Source: Turicibacter sp. UBA7094 (GTDB lineage Bacteria; Bacillota_I; Bacilli_A; MOL361; Turicibacteraceae). From it: a stretch of DNA of 15,243 nucleotides. The notes beneath the pieces are model-generated. The model had not been told where the DNA came from and searched no databases. It was given only the letters and a program-made list of their open reading frames with translations. Both the position numbers and the translations under genes were made by a program. Shown in pieces: positions 1-6,974 of the stretch (position 1 is its first letter; the number at the start of each line of letters is the position of its first letter). Location of the stretch: NCBI GenBank assembly GCA_002493395.1, contig DKYS01000069.1:1-15243 (forward strand), in the 5' to 3' direction.

Positions 1-342
1 GTTAAAACCATTCCCCATGGTTGGTTGATTTGGGTTAAAGTTATTCCCCATCATGGGTTGGGGTTGATTGAAGTTAGCGTTCGTTAGGGGATTGCCTGGA
101 TTGAAGCCGTTATTTATCATAGAATTCATTCCTCCTGCGGGTGGAACCATACGTCCTGAAAATTGAGGACCCGCACTATTGTTGTTAGCCCCCATCATTG
201 GATTAAATCCCATTCCTCCTTGTTGCATCCCATTAGGACCCGGTTGTTGTGGTTTGGGCGGATTTAAAAATTGGTTTAAGTAGAATTGTTCCATTTGTTC
301 AACAGGGGATTTGGTTTTTTGTTTTTTAAGTTTACCAAACAT
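1..342 (-). CDS. Gln/Asn/Gly/Pro/Met-rich low-complexity protein (5' part; runs off the window)
   Basis: Reading down from an ATG at 342, 114 codons stay open to the window edge, so the C-terminus is missing. The start has a strong AAAGGAGGA site about eight bases upstream. The first 35 residues (MFGKLKKQKTKSPVEQMEQF and on) are basic then amphipathic. The rest is dominated by Q, N, G, P and M, with repeated Phe-Asn-Pro tripeptides (GFNPMMG, GFNPGNP, NFNPNQP). No signal peptide or membrane segment is visible. Bacilli encode short N/Q/P-rich proteins of this style (YppG-like, VrrA-like) with a conserved C-terminal segment, but that part is not in the window, so I assign no family or function. 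The codons are clearly used, since the low-complexity protein pattern survives through variable DNA. Confidence 0.75.
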   Translation of the reverse strand, partial: MFGKLKKQKTKSPVEQMEQFYLNQFLNPPKPQQPGPNGMQQGGMGFNPMMGANNNSAGPQFSGRMVPPAGGMNSMINNGFNPGNPLTNANFNQPQPMMGNNFNPNQPTMGNGFN

Positions 343-379
343 GGACGAAGTCCTCCTTTCTTTTGTATAATCGAGTTTC

Positions 380-478
380 AGGCCCCATTTAATCTCCTGA
401 GGCTTGCTGCATGACGTTATGACTGCCGTGACACGCAAACCGTCCCCGAATTTTACGTTCAAATAACCGGGGCCTTCC
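380..478 (-). promoter_or_regulatory. Candidate structured 5' leader of the Q/N/P-rich gene
   Basis: About 100 bases much richer in G+C than the surroundings lie between a possible minus-strand -10 (TATATT, 491-486) and the ribosome binding site of the gene starting at 342. The ends pair perfectly: AGGCCCC at 380-386 with GGGGCCT at 469-475. Inside, a competing CCCCG/CGGGG hairpin would use the same 5' strand (around 472-444 on the minus strand). The predicted transcript start (about 479) falls just before the outer stem, as in riboswitch-type leaders. I do not recognise any known riboswitch consensus here. Confidence 0.4.
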
Positions 479-564
479 ACCTTTTAATATATTCTATGAT
501 TTATGTCTAGGATGTGTTATGATATTTTTGTTGAAAAAGTATGATTTTGTTGGAGGGTAAATTA

Positions 565-1293
565 GTGCGTTTAGATAAATTATTAGCTCATACAGGATTT
601 GGAACACGTTCTGAAGTTAAACGGTTATTGAAGTCGAAGGTCGTGAAAATTGATGGCCAGGTCGCAAAGGATGCTAAAGTAAAAGTTGATTTAGAACATC
701 AGATTGTGACCGTTTTTGATGAGGTTGTTGAGTATCGAGAATTTGTGTATTTGATGATGAATAAACCACAAGATTGTTTGAGCGCGACACGTGATCGTGA
801 TTATCGAACGGTCATCGATTTACTTGATGAATCGTATTTGATTTATGATGTTGCGCCAGCCGGGCGCCTTGATCGAGATACAGAAGGATTGGTTCTCTTA
901 ACAAATGACGGAAAGTTAGCGCATGAAATCATCTCTCCTAAAAAAGAGGTGTTTAAACATTATAGAGCCCACATCAGTGGTGAGTTAACAGAAGAAGCCG
1001 TGAAACGATTAGAGAGCGGGGTCGAAATTTTAGACGGAAACAATGACTCTTTTCTAACGAAGACGGCGAAGGTCCAAGTCATCGGTCCTGTTGATGATTT
1101 AACGGCGGTTGAAATTTGGATTACCGAAGGGAAGTTTCATCAAGTTAAGCGAATGTTTGCGAGTGTTGGGTGCAAGGTTGAATATTTAAAACGTTTAGCG
1201 ATTGGGCAGTTGGTATTAGACGAGTCATTGGCACTAGGTGAGTACCGAGAGTTAACAGACGATGAGCTTGATTGTTTACGACGTGAGATTTAA
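565..1293 (+). CDS. RsuA/RluB/E/F-family pseudouridine synthase
   Basis: Isomerises a uridine in ribosomal RNA to pseudouridine; the exact site cannot be told from sequence. I place the start at GTG 565, because TTGGAGGG lies eight bases before it and the protein then begins MRLDKLLAHTGFGTRSEVKRLL (residues 1-22), the normal start of the family. The in-frame ATG at 541 has no ribosome binding site. The product is 242 residues, close to the usual 230-245. Residues 1-60 form an S4 RNA-binding domain. The catalytic domain follows, with PAGRLDRDTEGLVLLTNDG and the presumed catalytic Asp at residue 103. FHQVKRMF near residue 190 is also typical. It is monocistronic, with a terminator directly after it. 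Confidence 0.93.
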   Translation: MRLDKLLAHTGFGTRSEVKRLLKSKVVKIDGQVAKDAKVKVDLEHQIVTVFDEVVEYREFVYLMMNKPQDCLSATRDRDYRTVIDLLDESYLIYDVAPAGRLDRDTEGLVLLTNDGKLAHEIISPKKEVFKHYRAHISGELTEEAVKRLESGVEILDGNNDSFLTKTAKVQVIGPVDDLTAVEIWITEGKFHQVKRMFASVGCKVEYLKRLAIGQLVLDESLALGEYRELTDDELDCLRREI

Positions 1294-1302
1294 TAATAGC
1301 GT

Positions 1303-1333
1303 GAGGGGTCATTCTAAAGTGGCCCCCTTTTTA
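1303..1333 (+). terminator. Rho-independent terminator of the pseudouridine synthase gene
   Basis: GGGGTCA (1305-1311) pairs with TGGCCCC (1320-1326), including one G-U pair. The loop is eight bases and a T-run follows from 1328. Confidence 0.85.
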
Positions 1334-1353
1334 TTGTTGAGATTTTTGTGACA

Positions 1354-1382
1354 TTCACAATCGTGTGAAGTTGTGATACAAT
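1354..1382 (+). promoter_or_regulatory. Promoter upstream of trmB with overlapping palindrome
   Basis: TTCACA (1354-1359) and TACAAT (1377-1382) are 17 bases apart, a reasonable sigma-A pair. The -35 is one arm of a perfect inverted repeat TTCACA-ATCG-TGTGAA (1354-1369), which could be an operator. The leader to trmB is about 100 bases. Confidence 0.5.
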
Positions 1383-1490
1383 AAGGGCATTAAAAAGGCG
1401 GAAAATAAAACATTTTGTCATAAAAATTGAGAAGATTTTGTGAGGATGTTTGAGTCATGAATTATAGAAATCAGGAAAGGTGTTGGTAAC

Positions 1491-2150
1491 ATGCGTTTAA
1501 GAAAAGTAAAAGGTGCATCGGAGATGATCGCAGCACATCCTCAGATTGTTATTCCAAATGGTGAGGCGTTAAAAGGGAATTGGCAATCTGTTTTTGAAAA
1601 AAATCAACCCATTTATATTGAGGTTGGAATGGGAAAAGGTCAATTTGTCATTGGAATGGCCAAACAAAACCCTCATTTGAATTTTATTGGAATTGAAAAG
1701 TTTGATTCCGTAATGGTTCGAGCATTAGAAAAGGTTCTCGAGAACGAAGAACTTCCTAATTTGAAACTTTTAAAAATCGATGCAGAAGATTTAACAGATA
1801 TTTTTGCTGAAGCAGAAGTAGAAGGCGTGTACTTAAATTTTTCGGATCCGTGGCCAAAGCCTCGTCATGCGAAACGTCGTTTAACACACGAGAATTTCTT
1901 GACGCGTTATGAACAAATAACAGTGCCCAATGGATACCTTCGATTTAAAACCGATAATCGTTTATTGTTCGAATATTCATTGGTGAGTGTGACAGGGTAC
2001 GGAATGAAACTTGAAGATGTAGCGTTAGATTTACATCAACGAGAAAATTTAGAGTGGAATATTATGACAGAATATGAGGAGAAATTTAGTGCCAAGGGGC
2101 AGCCAATTTACCGTTTAGAGGCCCAGTTTAAAGGGAAAGAATTGGCATAG
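1491..2150 (+). CDS. trmB: tRNA (guanine-N7-)-methyltransferase TrmB
   Basis: S-adenosylmethionine-dependent enzyme that makes m7G at position 46 in the variable loop of tRNAs. The product is 219 residues (B. subtilis about 213). The N-terminus MRLRKVKGA is family-typical. EVGMGKGQF at 44-52 is the SAM-binding glycine loop, and IGIEK at 66-70 the acidic end of strand two. NFSDPWPKPRHAKRRLT at 116-132 carries the conserved Asp-Pro-Trp-Pro and basic tRNA-binding stretch. An AGGAAAGGTG site precedes ATG 1491. The NTPase gene follows after ten bases, so the two are probably one transcript. Confidence 0.96.
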   Translation: MRLRKVKGASEMIAAHPQIVIPNGEALKGNWQSVFEKNQPIYIEVGMGKGQFVIGMAKQNPHLNFIGIEKFDSVMVRALEKVLENEELPNLKLLKIDAEDLTDIFAEAEVEGVYLNFSDPWPKPRHAKRRLTHENFLTRYEQITVPNGYLRFKTDNRLLFEYSLVSVTGYGMKLEDVALDLHQRENLEWNIMTEYEEKFSAKGQPIYRLEAQFKGKELA

Positions 2151-2160
2151 GAAAGTAGGG

Positions 2161-2679
2161 ATGTCATTGAAAATTGTTGTGGGTTCAACCAATCAGGTAA
2201 AAGTAGGGGCAGTTATTCGCGTACTTGGTCCATTCGGTCATGAGGTGCATGGGATAGAGGTTTTAAGTCAAGTTTCTAATCAGCCGTTTAGTGATGCTGA
2301 AACGGTACTTGGTGCCGAAAATCGAGCGCAAGGAGCATTGGAATTTGGTGAAATAGGAATCGGATTAGAAGCGGGCGTTGAGTATTTAAATAATCAGTTA
2401 TATCTTGTGAATTGGGGGGTATTAAAGACGCAGGAGCATACCTTTTATGCGGGTGGGACACGGCTACCATTACCCGACGAATTGCGCGCCTCTTTAGAAG
2501 CGGGAGCCGAACTCGGAGATATTATTGATGGTTACTCAAAACGTCAAAATGTGCGATCAAACGAAGGCGCAATTGGAATTTTAACGGCTGATTTCTTCAA
2601 CCGGGAAGAAAACTTTTGTCACATTGTTCGATTATTATGGGGGCAATTGTTGCATCACGAAAATTGTTGTCGAAAATAA
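2161..2679 (+). CDS. DUF84/YjjX-like inosine/xanthosine triphosphatase
   Basis: Predicted house-cleaning phosphatase that removes non-canonical purine triphosphates (ITP/XTP) before they enter nucleic acids. The product is 172 residues, matching the E. coli YjjX length of about 170. Family signs are VVGSTNQVKVGAV at 6-18 (the S-T-N-x-x-K motif), QPFSDAETVLGAENRA at 41-56, GIGLEAGVE at 66-74, and the C-terminal KRQNVRSNEGAIGILTADFF at 127-146. An AGGAAAG site sits before the ATG. Activity towards ITP/XTP is inferred from the family. The last residues (HHENCCRK) are not conserved. Confidence 0.85.
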   Translation: MSLKIVVGSTNQVKVGAVIRVLGPFGHEVHGIEVLSQVSNQPFSDAETVLGAENRAQGALEFGEIGIGLEAGVEYLNNQLYLVNWGVLKTQEHTFYAGGTRLPLPDELRASLEAGAELGDIIDGYSKRQNVRSNEGAIGILTADFFNREENFCHIVRLLWGQLLHHENCCRK

Positions 2680-2683
2680 AAAT

Positions 2684-2712
2684 TTGGTTAGAATCGTCTC
2701 CTATGGTATAAT
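2684..2712 (+). promoter_or_regulatory. Sigma-A-type promoter of the membrane-protein gene
   Basis: TTGGTT (2684-2689), 17 bases, then a perfect TATAAT (2707-2712). The gene starts 32 bases downstream. Confidence 0.7.
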
Positions 2713-2744
2713 AGATTATATCATGTAATGAGGGGGCGATTTTT

Positions 2745-3761
2745 TTGTCGAAACAAAAGACTGATATGAACACGGATAAGGTAGGGAAAATGAAAAAGAC
2801 GTCACATCAAATGAAGGAACAATTCGTTACCTTTATTAAATCACTAAAACGTAAAGAACAGACCACAGGGTTAAAAAATAAATTAAATCAAACAACAGAA
2901 CATTCTTCACATCTTCGATTTGTGAATCGTGTGACAACAGCGATGAGTGGAATCGTAATCGTAGGATTAAGTATTGGTTTACTTTATATGGCTCAACCGA
3001 TTGTAACCGCAGAGACGTTTGAAGGAACAATGGAAGATAGTATTAATGCGGCTTTTGCTTATAAGGGAAATAATATAAATATTAAAAATAGCACGTTAAG
3101 TTATCACATTCCAAGACAGTTTCAATATAAATGGTCGATTGGGGTTAATGATATTCTTAAATATAAAGACAACGAAGTCATTATGAATTATAATCCTCAA
3201 TATAATGCTGTCGATATGAATAATGAAACATATAATCTATTACGTGATGAAAATAAAGCAGCTGGAAATGAAGTTTTTTATAAAAATTTTGAAATAGACG
3301 GGCAAAGTGGCTTTGTTCAACTCGTTCAATTACCCGAGAAATATTTATTGATGGTATTAGTTGATGGAACAAAGTTATCAGCAATTATTGATTATCAAGA
3401 GGCTCCTTACTTAACTTACAATATGCTAGTGTTAGGTCGCACAGCAATAGCTGATGAAGCAGGTGTTGCAAAAGAACTTCGTGTAGAAGAAAATGAACAA
3501 AAACAGGGAGAGTCACCGACACAAGCGAGAGCGGTAGAAGTCAACACCTCAGATCAGGAAGAGGGGAATCCATCGAATCAGGAGACTGAAAATAATTTTT
3601 CACAGACTAGTTCAACCTTGATAACAAATGAGGATCAGGAGGCACCTGTGGCAGGTGATTCAAGTCAATCCTCGGTTGAAGAGGGATCTTCTGAGTCTAA
3701 AGAGCAATTGATTCAGTTTGACTTCAGTAGTGAAAAACGTAATGAGGCCGAAAATAATTAA
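2745..3761 (+). CDS. Single-pass membrane protein with acidic C-terminal tail, function unknown
   Basis: I do not recognise the family. The start is TTG 2745, placed by GAGGGGG about eight bases upstream; the next ATG (2766) has no such site. In 338 residues there is a basic, probably cytoplasmic segment (1-64, many K/Q/T), one hydrophobic helix (about 65-84, MSGIVIVGLSIGLLYMAQ), an extracytoplasmic folded region (about 90-235) rich in Asn, Tyr and Asp, and a low-complexity tail (236-338) of S, E, Q and N. The positive-inside rule places the C-terminal part outside. No catalytic motif, LPXTG, cysteine or lipobox is visible. It lies between the trmB cluster and the thioredoxin gene. It looks lineage-specific; a cell-envelope or division-associated role is only a guess. 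Confidence 0.8.
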   Translation: MSKQKTDMNTDKVGKMKKTSHQMKEQFVTFIKSLKRKEQTTGLKNKLNQTTEHSSHLRFVNRVTTAMSGIVIVGLSIGLLYMAQPIVTAETFEGTMEDSINAAFAYKGNNINIKNSTLSYHIPRQFQYKWSIGVNDILKYKDNEVIMNYNPQYNAVDMNNETYNLLRDENKAAGNEVFYKNFEIDGQSGFVQLVQLPEKYLLMVLVDGTKLSAIIDYQEAPYLTYNMLVLGRTAIADEAGVAKELRVEENEQKQGESPTQARAVEVNTSDQEEGNPSNQETENNFSQTSSTLITNEDQEAPVAGDSSQSSVEEGSSESKEQLIQFDFSSEKRNEAENN

Positions 3762-3770
3762 TGAATGAAG

Positions 3771-3901
3771 AGGCTTAACGATTTGTTGAATCACAAGAGG
3801 AAAAGTATGGGGTTGAGACATTTCATTACCTATACGGTAAGTATCTTGAAAATACCGAAGATAAAAGGAATTCAACAAACGAAGTGAAGGAAAGAAAGCC
3901 T
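3771..3901 (+). promoter_or_regulatory. Fold-back element between membrane-protein and thioredoxin genes
   Basis: Nested inverted repeats span 131 bases: AGGCTT (3771-3776) with AAGCCT (3896-3901), and a perfect 10-bp pair TTTGTTGAAT (3782-3791) with ATTCAACAAA (3870-3879). Inside are two hairpins, TTACC/GGTAA (3826-3840) and ATCTT/AAGAT (3843-3862). There is no T-run after the outer stem, so it is not a simple terminator. It lies 78 bases before the thioredoxin start and could be a structured leader or a small RNA. A 26-codon frame with a weak ribosome binding site (ATG 3807, stop 3885-3887) lies inside it. Confidence 0.4.
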
Positions 3902-3979
3902 AAATCATGAATTGATTTTCAAAGAACAGTTAGCGCCCATCAATAAGGGACTAAACTGATGTTATGAGGAGGATTAGAA

Positions 3980-4294
3980 ATGAAAGAGATTACAACAATG
4001 GAACAATATCATGAGGTAGTGAATCATGAGAATGTCATTATTTTGTTTACGGCTAATTGGTGTCCAGACTGCATGGTGATTAAACCATTTATGCCGAAGG
4101 TGGAAGAAAAGTTCTCGAATTATGAATTCTATACGATTAACCGCGATCAATTAATGGACCTTTGTATTGAACTTGATATTTTTGGTATCCCAAGTTTTGT
4201 GGCTTTCAAAAACGGACAGGAGATTGGGCGTTATGTGAATAAAGAACGCAAAACACGTGAGCAAATTGAAGGTTTCATTGAATCGTTGGCATAA
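3980..4294 (+). CDS. ytpP: YtpP-like thioredoxin-family protein
   Basis: Cytoplasmic thiol-disulfide protein of 104 residues with one thioredoxin fold. The redox site is NWCPDC (residues 26-31), followed by the cis-proline loop GIPSF (69-73). Length, CPDC active site and the FTANWCPDC...DLCIELDIFGIPSFVAF pattern match Bacillus YtpP. A strong GAGGAGG site precedes ATG 3980. In Bacillus this gene also lies in the trmB-sftA-murC neighbourhood, which supports the assignment. Its physiological partner is not known to me; later work links YtpP-type proteins with low-molecular-weight thiol reduction, but nothing in this window tests that. Confidence 0.9.
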   Translation: MKEITTMEQYHEVVNHENVIILFTANWCPDCMVIKPFMPKVEEKFSNYEFYTINRDQLMDLCIELDIFGIPSFVAFKNGQEIGRYVNKERKTREQIEGFIESLA

Positions 4295-4307
4295 GTCAAG
4301 AAAGATC

Positions 4308-4342
4308 AAATCGTCATGAAAAAACGTGACGATTTTTTTTAA
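4308..4342 (+). terminator. Rho-independent terminator after ytpP
   Basis: Perfect 9-bp stem AAATCGTCA (4308-4316) with TGACGATTT (4327-4335), ten-base A-rich loop, and a T-run to 4340. Confidence 0.9.
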
Positions 4343-4347
4343 CATTC

Positions 4348-4377
4348 TTGAGAATAAAGGGCGTTTTCATGTATAAT
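4348..4377 (+). promoter_or_regulatory. Promoter of the sftA gene
   Basis: TTGAGA (4348-4353), 18 bases, then TATAAT (4372-4377), 38 bases before the start codon. The spacing is slightly long. Confidence 0.6.
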
Positions 4378-4414
4378 TAAGAGTAAACATTTGGGCAATT
4401 TAGGGTGAGACAAT

Positions 4415-6811
4415 ATGAAAAAAAGGAAAATTTTTGATATTGAGAAAATTGGTTTTGGAGACGAAGAGATTGTATCTCCATCAAAATCAGTCTCAATGGA
4501 TGAGGTAAAACAACAAGTACAACCGATAATTAAGCCGGAGGTTAAACCGGTGATTGATCGACCACAAGTGATATTGAGTCATGAAATTAAAATGACACAA
4601 GAAAAAAACGGAATAACACCAACGACACGTTCGAAGGATGTAAAAGGGGGAACGCCTAAAACGGCAACGTATAAGCCGGTAGAGTTCGTTTCGCCAATTA
4701 GTGGGCGTCGTGTTCATCAACCTAAGACCGTTCATCTGGCGCATGGAAAATACCAGTTATCGACGGCAACTTTTGTTTCTGATGATGAACAGGATGGACT
4801 AGAACAAGTGATTGAATCCAAGGTGGTAAGCGGTGAAGAGGTAATTCCTGCTGTTTCAAATGAGGAGTTACATGAAATGTTTGAACAGACTGAGGAAGTT
4901 TCACCCTGTCCCAGTTTTACAACTGAGGAAAACACTTCTCAATTGGGAGAAGACGAAAAAGAGGTGGATCGATCAGTATCAGAAGATGAAGAACCTAACG
5001 AACCTTTAGTGTTAGAGGAAGAAGCTTCGATCGTTAAAGAGACACCAAGTCCTGCAGTCGAGCCTCAGGAAAATACACCATTGAAATCACAAACGGTTTC
5101 TAAAGTAACAACGCAGGAATTAGGATTAGAGGATGTCTTTTCGTTATTAGAAGAGGAGGAACAGCTTCCATCGATTTTCGATTCCATTCTTGCCGAAGGA
5201 GAAGCTCAAGAAGAGGAGTCGGATTGTTTGGTAGAAGAGACAAATCATCGCCAACAAATAGGTGACTGTATTCATCAAGAAAATCCCCTTTTTGACGAAG
5301 AAGAAAATTCATTTGAAGATGAAAACTTTTGTAATGAATTACTAGAACAGGTTCAAATTGTTGAGGATAAAGAAGAAGTCTTTTATTATGAGACACCGTC
5401 TTTGGAATTGTTGAATGAACCTAAACACGAAGATTCACTGGATGAAGAATGGATTTTAGGAAAGATGGATATTCTCGAACGAACTTTTCTTGATTTCGGA
5501 GTAAGGGTTCGATTAACGGGTGAATATACGCAAGGGCCAACGGTCACGCAAATTGAAATTCAACCTGAATCGGGAACGAAATTAAATAAAATTATTGGAT
5601 TGTCGGATGACTTAAAATTAAGTTTATCAGTCGAGGAATTACGAATCGAGCCGATACCAGGAAAAAATACAATTGGTGTAGAAATCCCGAATCCTCAACG
5701 AAAGATGGTCTATTTAAAAGAAATTTTATCACGTCCAGAATTTATTTTACACGAGAGTCCGCTTTATATCGGGCTAGGTCAAGATATTTCAGGGCATCCG
5801 GTATATGCCGATATTGCGGCCATGCCACATGGATTAATTGCAGGACAAACGGGGTCTGGAAAAAGCGTCTGTATTAATACATTACTGATTAGTATGTTGT
5901 ATAAGGCAAGTCCAGATGAGGTTCGCGTGATGTTGATTGATCCTAAGCGTGTGGAATTAGCTCCATATAATGCCATTCCACATCTCATTACTCCTGTTAT
6001 TTGTGATGAACATAAGGCGGCACAAGGGTTAAGATGGGCCGTTGAGGAAATGGAGCGACGTTATGATCTATTTTTAGCTAACGGGGTTAAAGATATTAAA
6101 TCATTTAATGAAAGACGCCATCAATTTGAAATAGATTATGCTAAATTACCTTATATTTTAATCGTCATTGACGAGTTAGCGGATTTAATGATGGTGGCCG
6201 CCCAGGAAGTTGAAGATTGCATTATGAGAATTACCCAAAAAGCGCGGGCGGCGGGGATCCATATGATTGTTGCAACGCAAAGACCGACGGTTGATGTCAT
6301 TACTGGAACGATTAAATCTAATATTCCAAGCCGTATTGCGTTTACCGTTGCCCAAGCTAACGATTCACGTGTGATTTTAGACGAGAATGGGGCGCAAAAT
6401 CTTCTAGGGCAAGGTGACATGCTATTTTTATCAAGTAGTACGAAGACAAAGCGGGTGCAAGGTGCTTATATTTCTAGCGACGAAATTGACCGAATTGTGG
6501 ACTGCGTAAAAGGGAAAGGAAAACCGAAGTATTTGATTTCAGATGAAATCTTTCAACGCGGGAGTACGACCCCTCAGACTGATACCGACCCCCTATTGTA
6601 TGAAGCGATGAATTTTATTTTTGATCGAGGATATGCGACAGCTTCTTCGTTACAAACGAGGCTGCGTATCGGTTTTAATCGTGCGGCTCGAATTATTGAT
6701 ACACTTGAGTTAAATGGATGGATTGGAAATCCTCAAGGCGCTCAAAAACAGCGGGAAATTAAGATTAGTCGTGAAGAGTTTGAGAGTTTAATGGATCAAA
6801 CACGTCTTTAA
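4415..6811 (+). CDS. sftA: SftA-type septum-associated DNA translocase (FtsK/SpoIIIE family)
   Basis: Hexameric ATPase that moves chromosomal DNA away from the closing division septum. At 798 residues it lacks the four N-terminal membrane helices of SpoIIIE/FtsK, so it should be soluble and septum-recruited, as B. subtilis SftA is. The first 110 residues include FVSPISGRR (91-99), resembling an SPI-G motif of SftA proteins. A very acidic, low-complexity linker runs from about 120 to 345. The alpha domain (345-440) precedes the motor domain: Walker A GQTGSGKS at 477-484, Walker B ILIVIDELADLM at 581-592, ATQRP at 620-624. A winged-helix gamma domain follows (about 725-798, with LQTRLRIGFNRAARIID). 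In SpoIIIE and FtsK this domain reads oriented DNA sequences. It is flanked by terminators on both sides. Confidence 0.93.
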   Translation: MKKRKIFDIEKIGFGDEEIVSPSKSVSMDEVKQQVQPIIKPEVKPVIDRPQVILSHEIKMTQEKNGITPTTRSKDVKGGTPKTATYKPVEFVSPISGRRVHQPKTVHLAHGKYQLSTATFVSDDEQDGLEQVIESKVVSGEEVIPAVSNEELHEMFEQTEEVSPCPSFTTEENTSQLGEDEKEVDRSVSEDEEPNEPLVLEEEASIVKETPSPAVEPQENTPLKSQTVSKVTTQELGLEDVFSLLEEEEQLPSIFDSILAEGEAQEEESDCLVEETNHRQQIGDCIHQENPLFDEEENSFEDENFCNELLEQVQIVEDKEEVFYYETPSLELLNEPKHEDSLDEEWILGKMDILERTFLDFGVRVRLTGEYTQGPTVTQIEIQPESGTKLNKIIGLSDDLKLSLSVEELRIEPIPGKNTIGVEIPNPQRKMVYLKEILSRPEFILHESPLYIGLGQDISGHPVYADIAAMPHGLIAGQTGSGKSVCINTLLISMLYKASPDEVRVMLIDPKRVELAPYNAIPHLITPVICDEHKAAQGLRWAVEEMERRYDLFLANGVKDIKSFNERRHQFEIDYAKLPYILIVIDELADLMMVAAQEVEDCIMRITQKARAAGIHMIVATQRPTVDVITGTIKSNIPSRIAFTVAQANDSRVILDENGAQNLLGQGDMLFLSSSTKTKRVQGAYISSDEIDRIVDCVKGKGKPKYLISDEIFQRGSTTPQTDTDPLLYEAMNFIFDRGYATASSLQTRLRIGFNRAARIIDTLELNGWIGNPQGAQKQREIKISREEFESLMDQTRL

Positions 6812-6820
6812 ATGAAATGA

Positions 6821-6870
6821 AAAATAAAAACGTTCCTTTGTCTGGTGTGACTGAGGGGCGTTTTTATTTT
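6821..6870 (+). terminator. Strong terminator after sftA
   Basis: A 17-bp stem (6821-6837 with 6854-6870): twelve perfect A/T-rich pairs AAAATAAAAACG/CGTTTTTATTTT, continuing as TTCCT/AGGGG with two G-U pairs. The loop is 16 bases. The A-run on one side and T-run on the other would allow termination on both strands. Confidence 0.85.
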
Positions 6871-6931
6871 GGATGAAAAGATAATATGGAAAGAATTATA
6901 AAAAGACAGTTTCTAAATACCTGATAAATGA

Positions 6932-6937
6932 TATAAT
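6932..6937 (+). promoter_or_regulatory. -10 element of the murC promoter
   Basis: Perfect TATAAT, 38 bases before the murC start. The best -35 nearby (TTTCTA, 6910-6915, 16 bases away) is poor, so an activator or an upstream element may help. Confidence 0.5.
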
Positions 6938-6974
6938 AGTAAGGAAATTATGACGAGATAGGAGACGATTCGAA

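Noticed and set aside
343..480. In-frame GTG extension of the Q/N/P-rich protein through the GC-rich leader
   Set aside because: The frame is open for 46 codons from GTG 480, but no ribosome binding site precedes that codon, the predicted peptide has no resemblance to the protein's style, and a near-ideal AAAGGAGGA site points to ATG 342.
361..480. Assignment of the GC-rich leader to a known riboswitch, T-box, 6S RNA or SRP RNA
   Set aside because: None of the conserved motifs of these classes that I can recall (T-box TGG sequence region, SRP GGAAGCAGCC-like loop, glycine, TPP, FMN, c-di-GMP cores) is present.
2288..2470. Minus-strand open frame inside the DUF84 NTPase gene
   Set aside because: It is a shadow of a clearly recognised coding gene, has no ribosome binding site and no family features.
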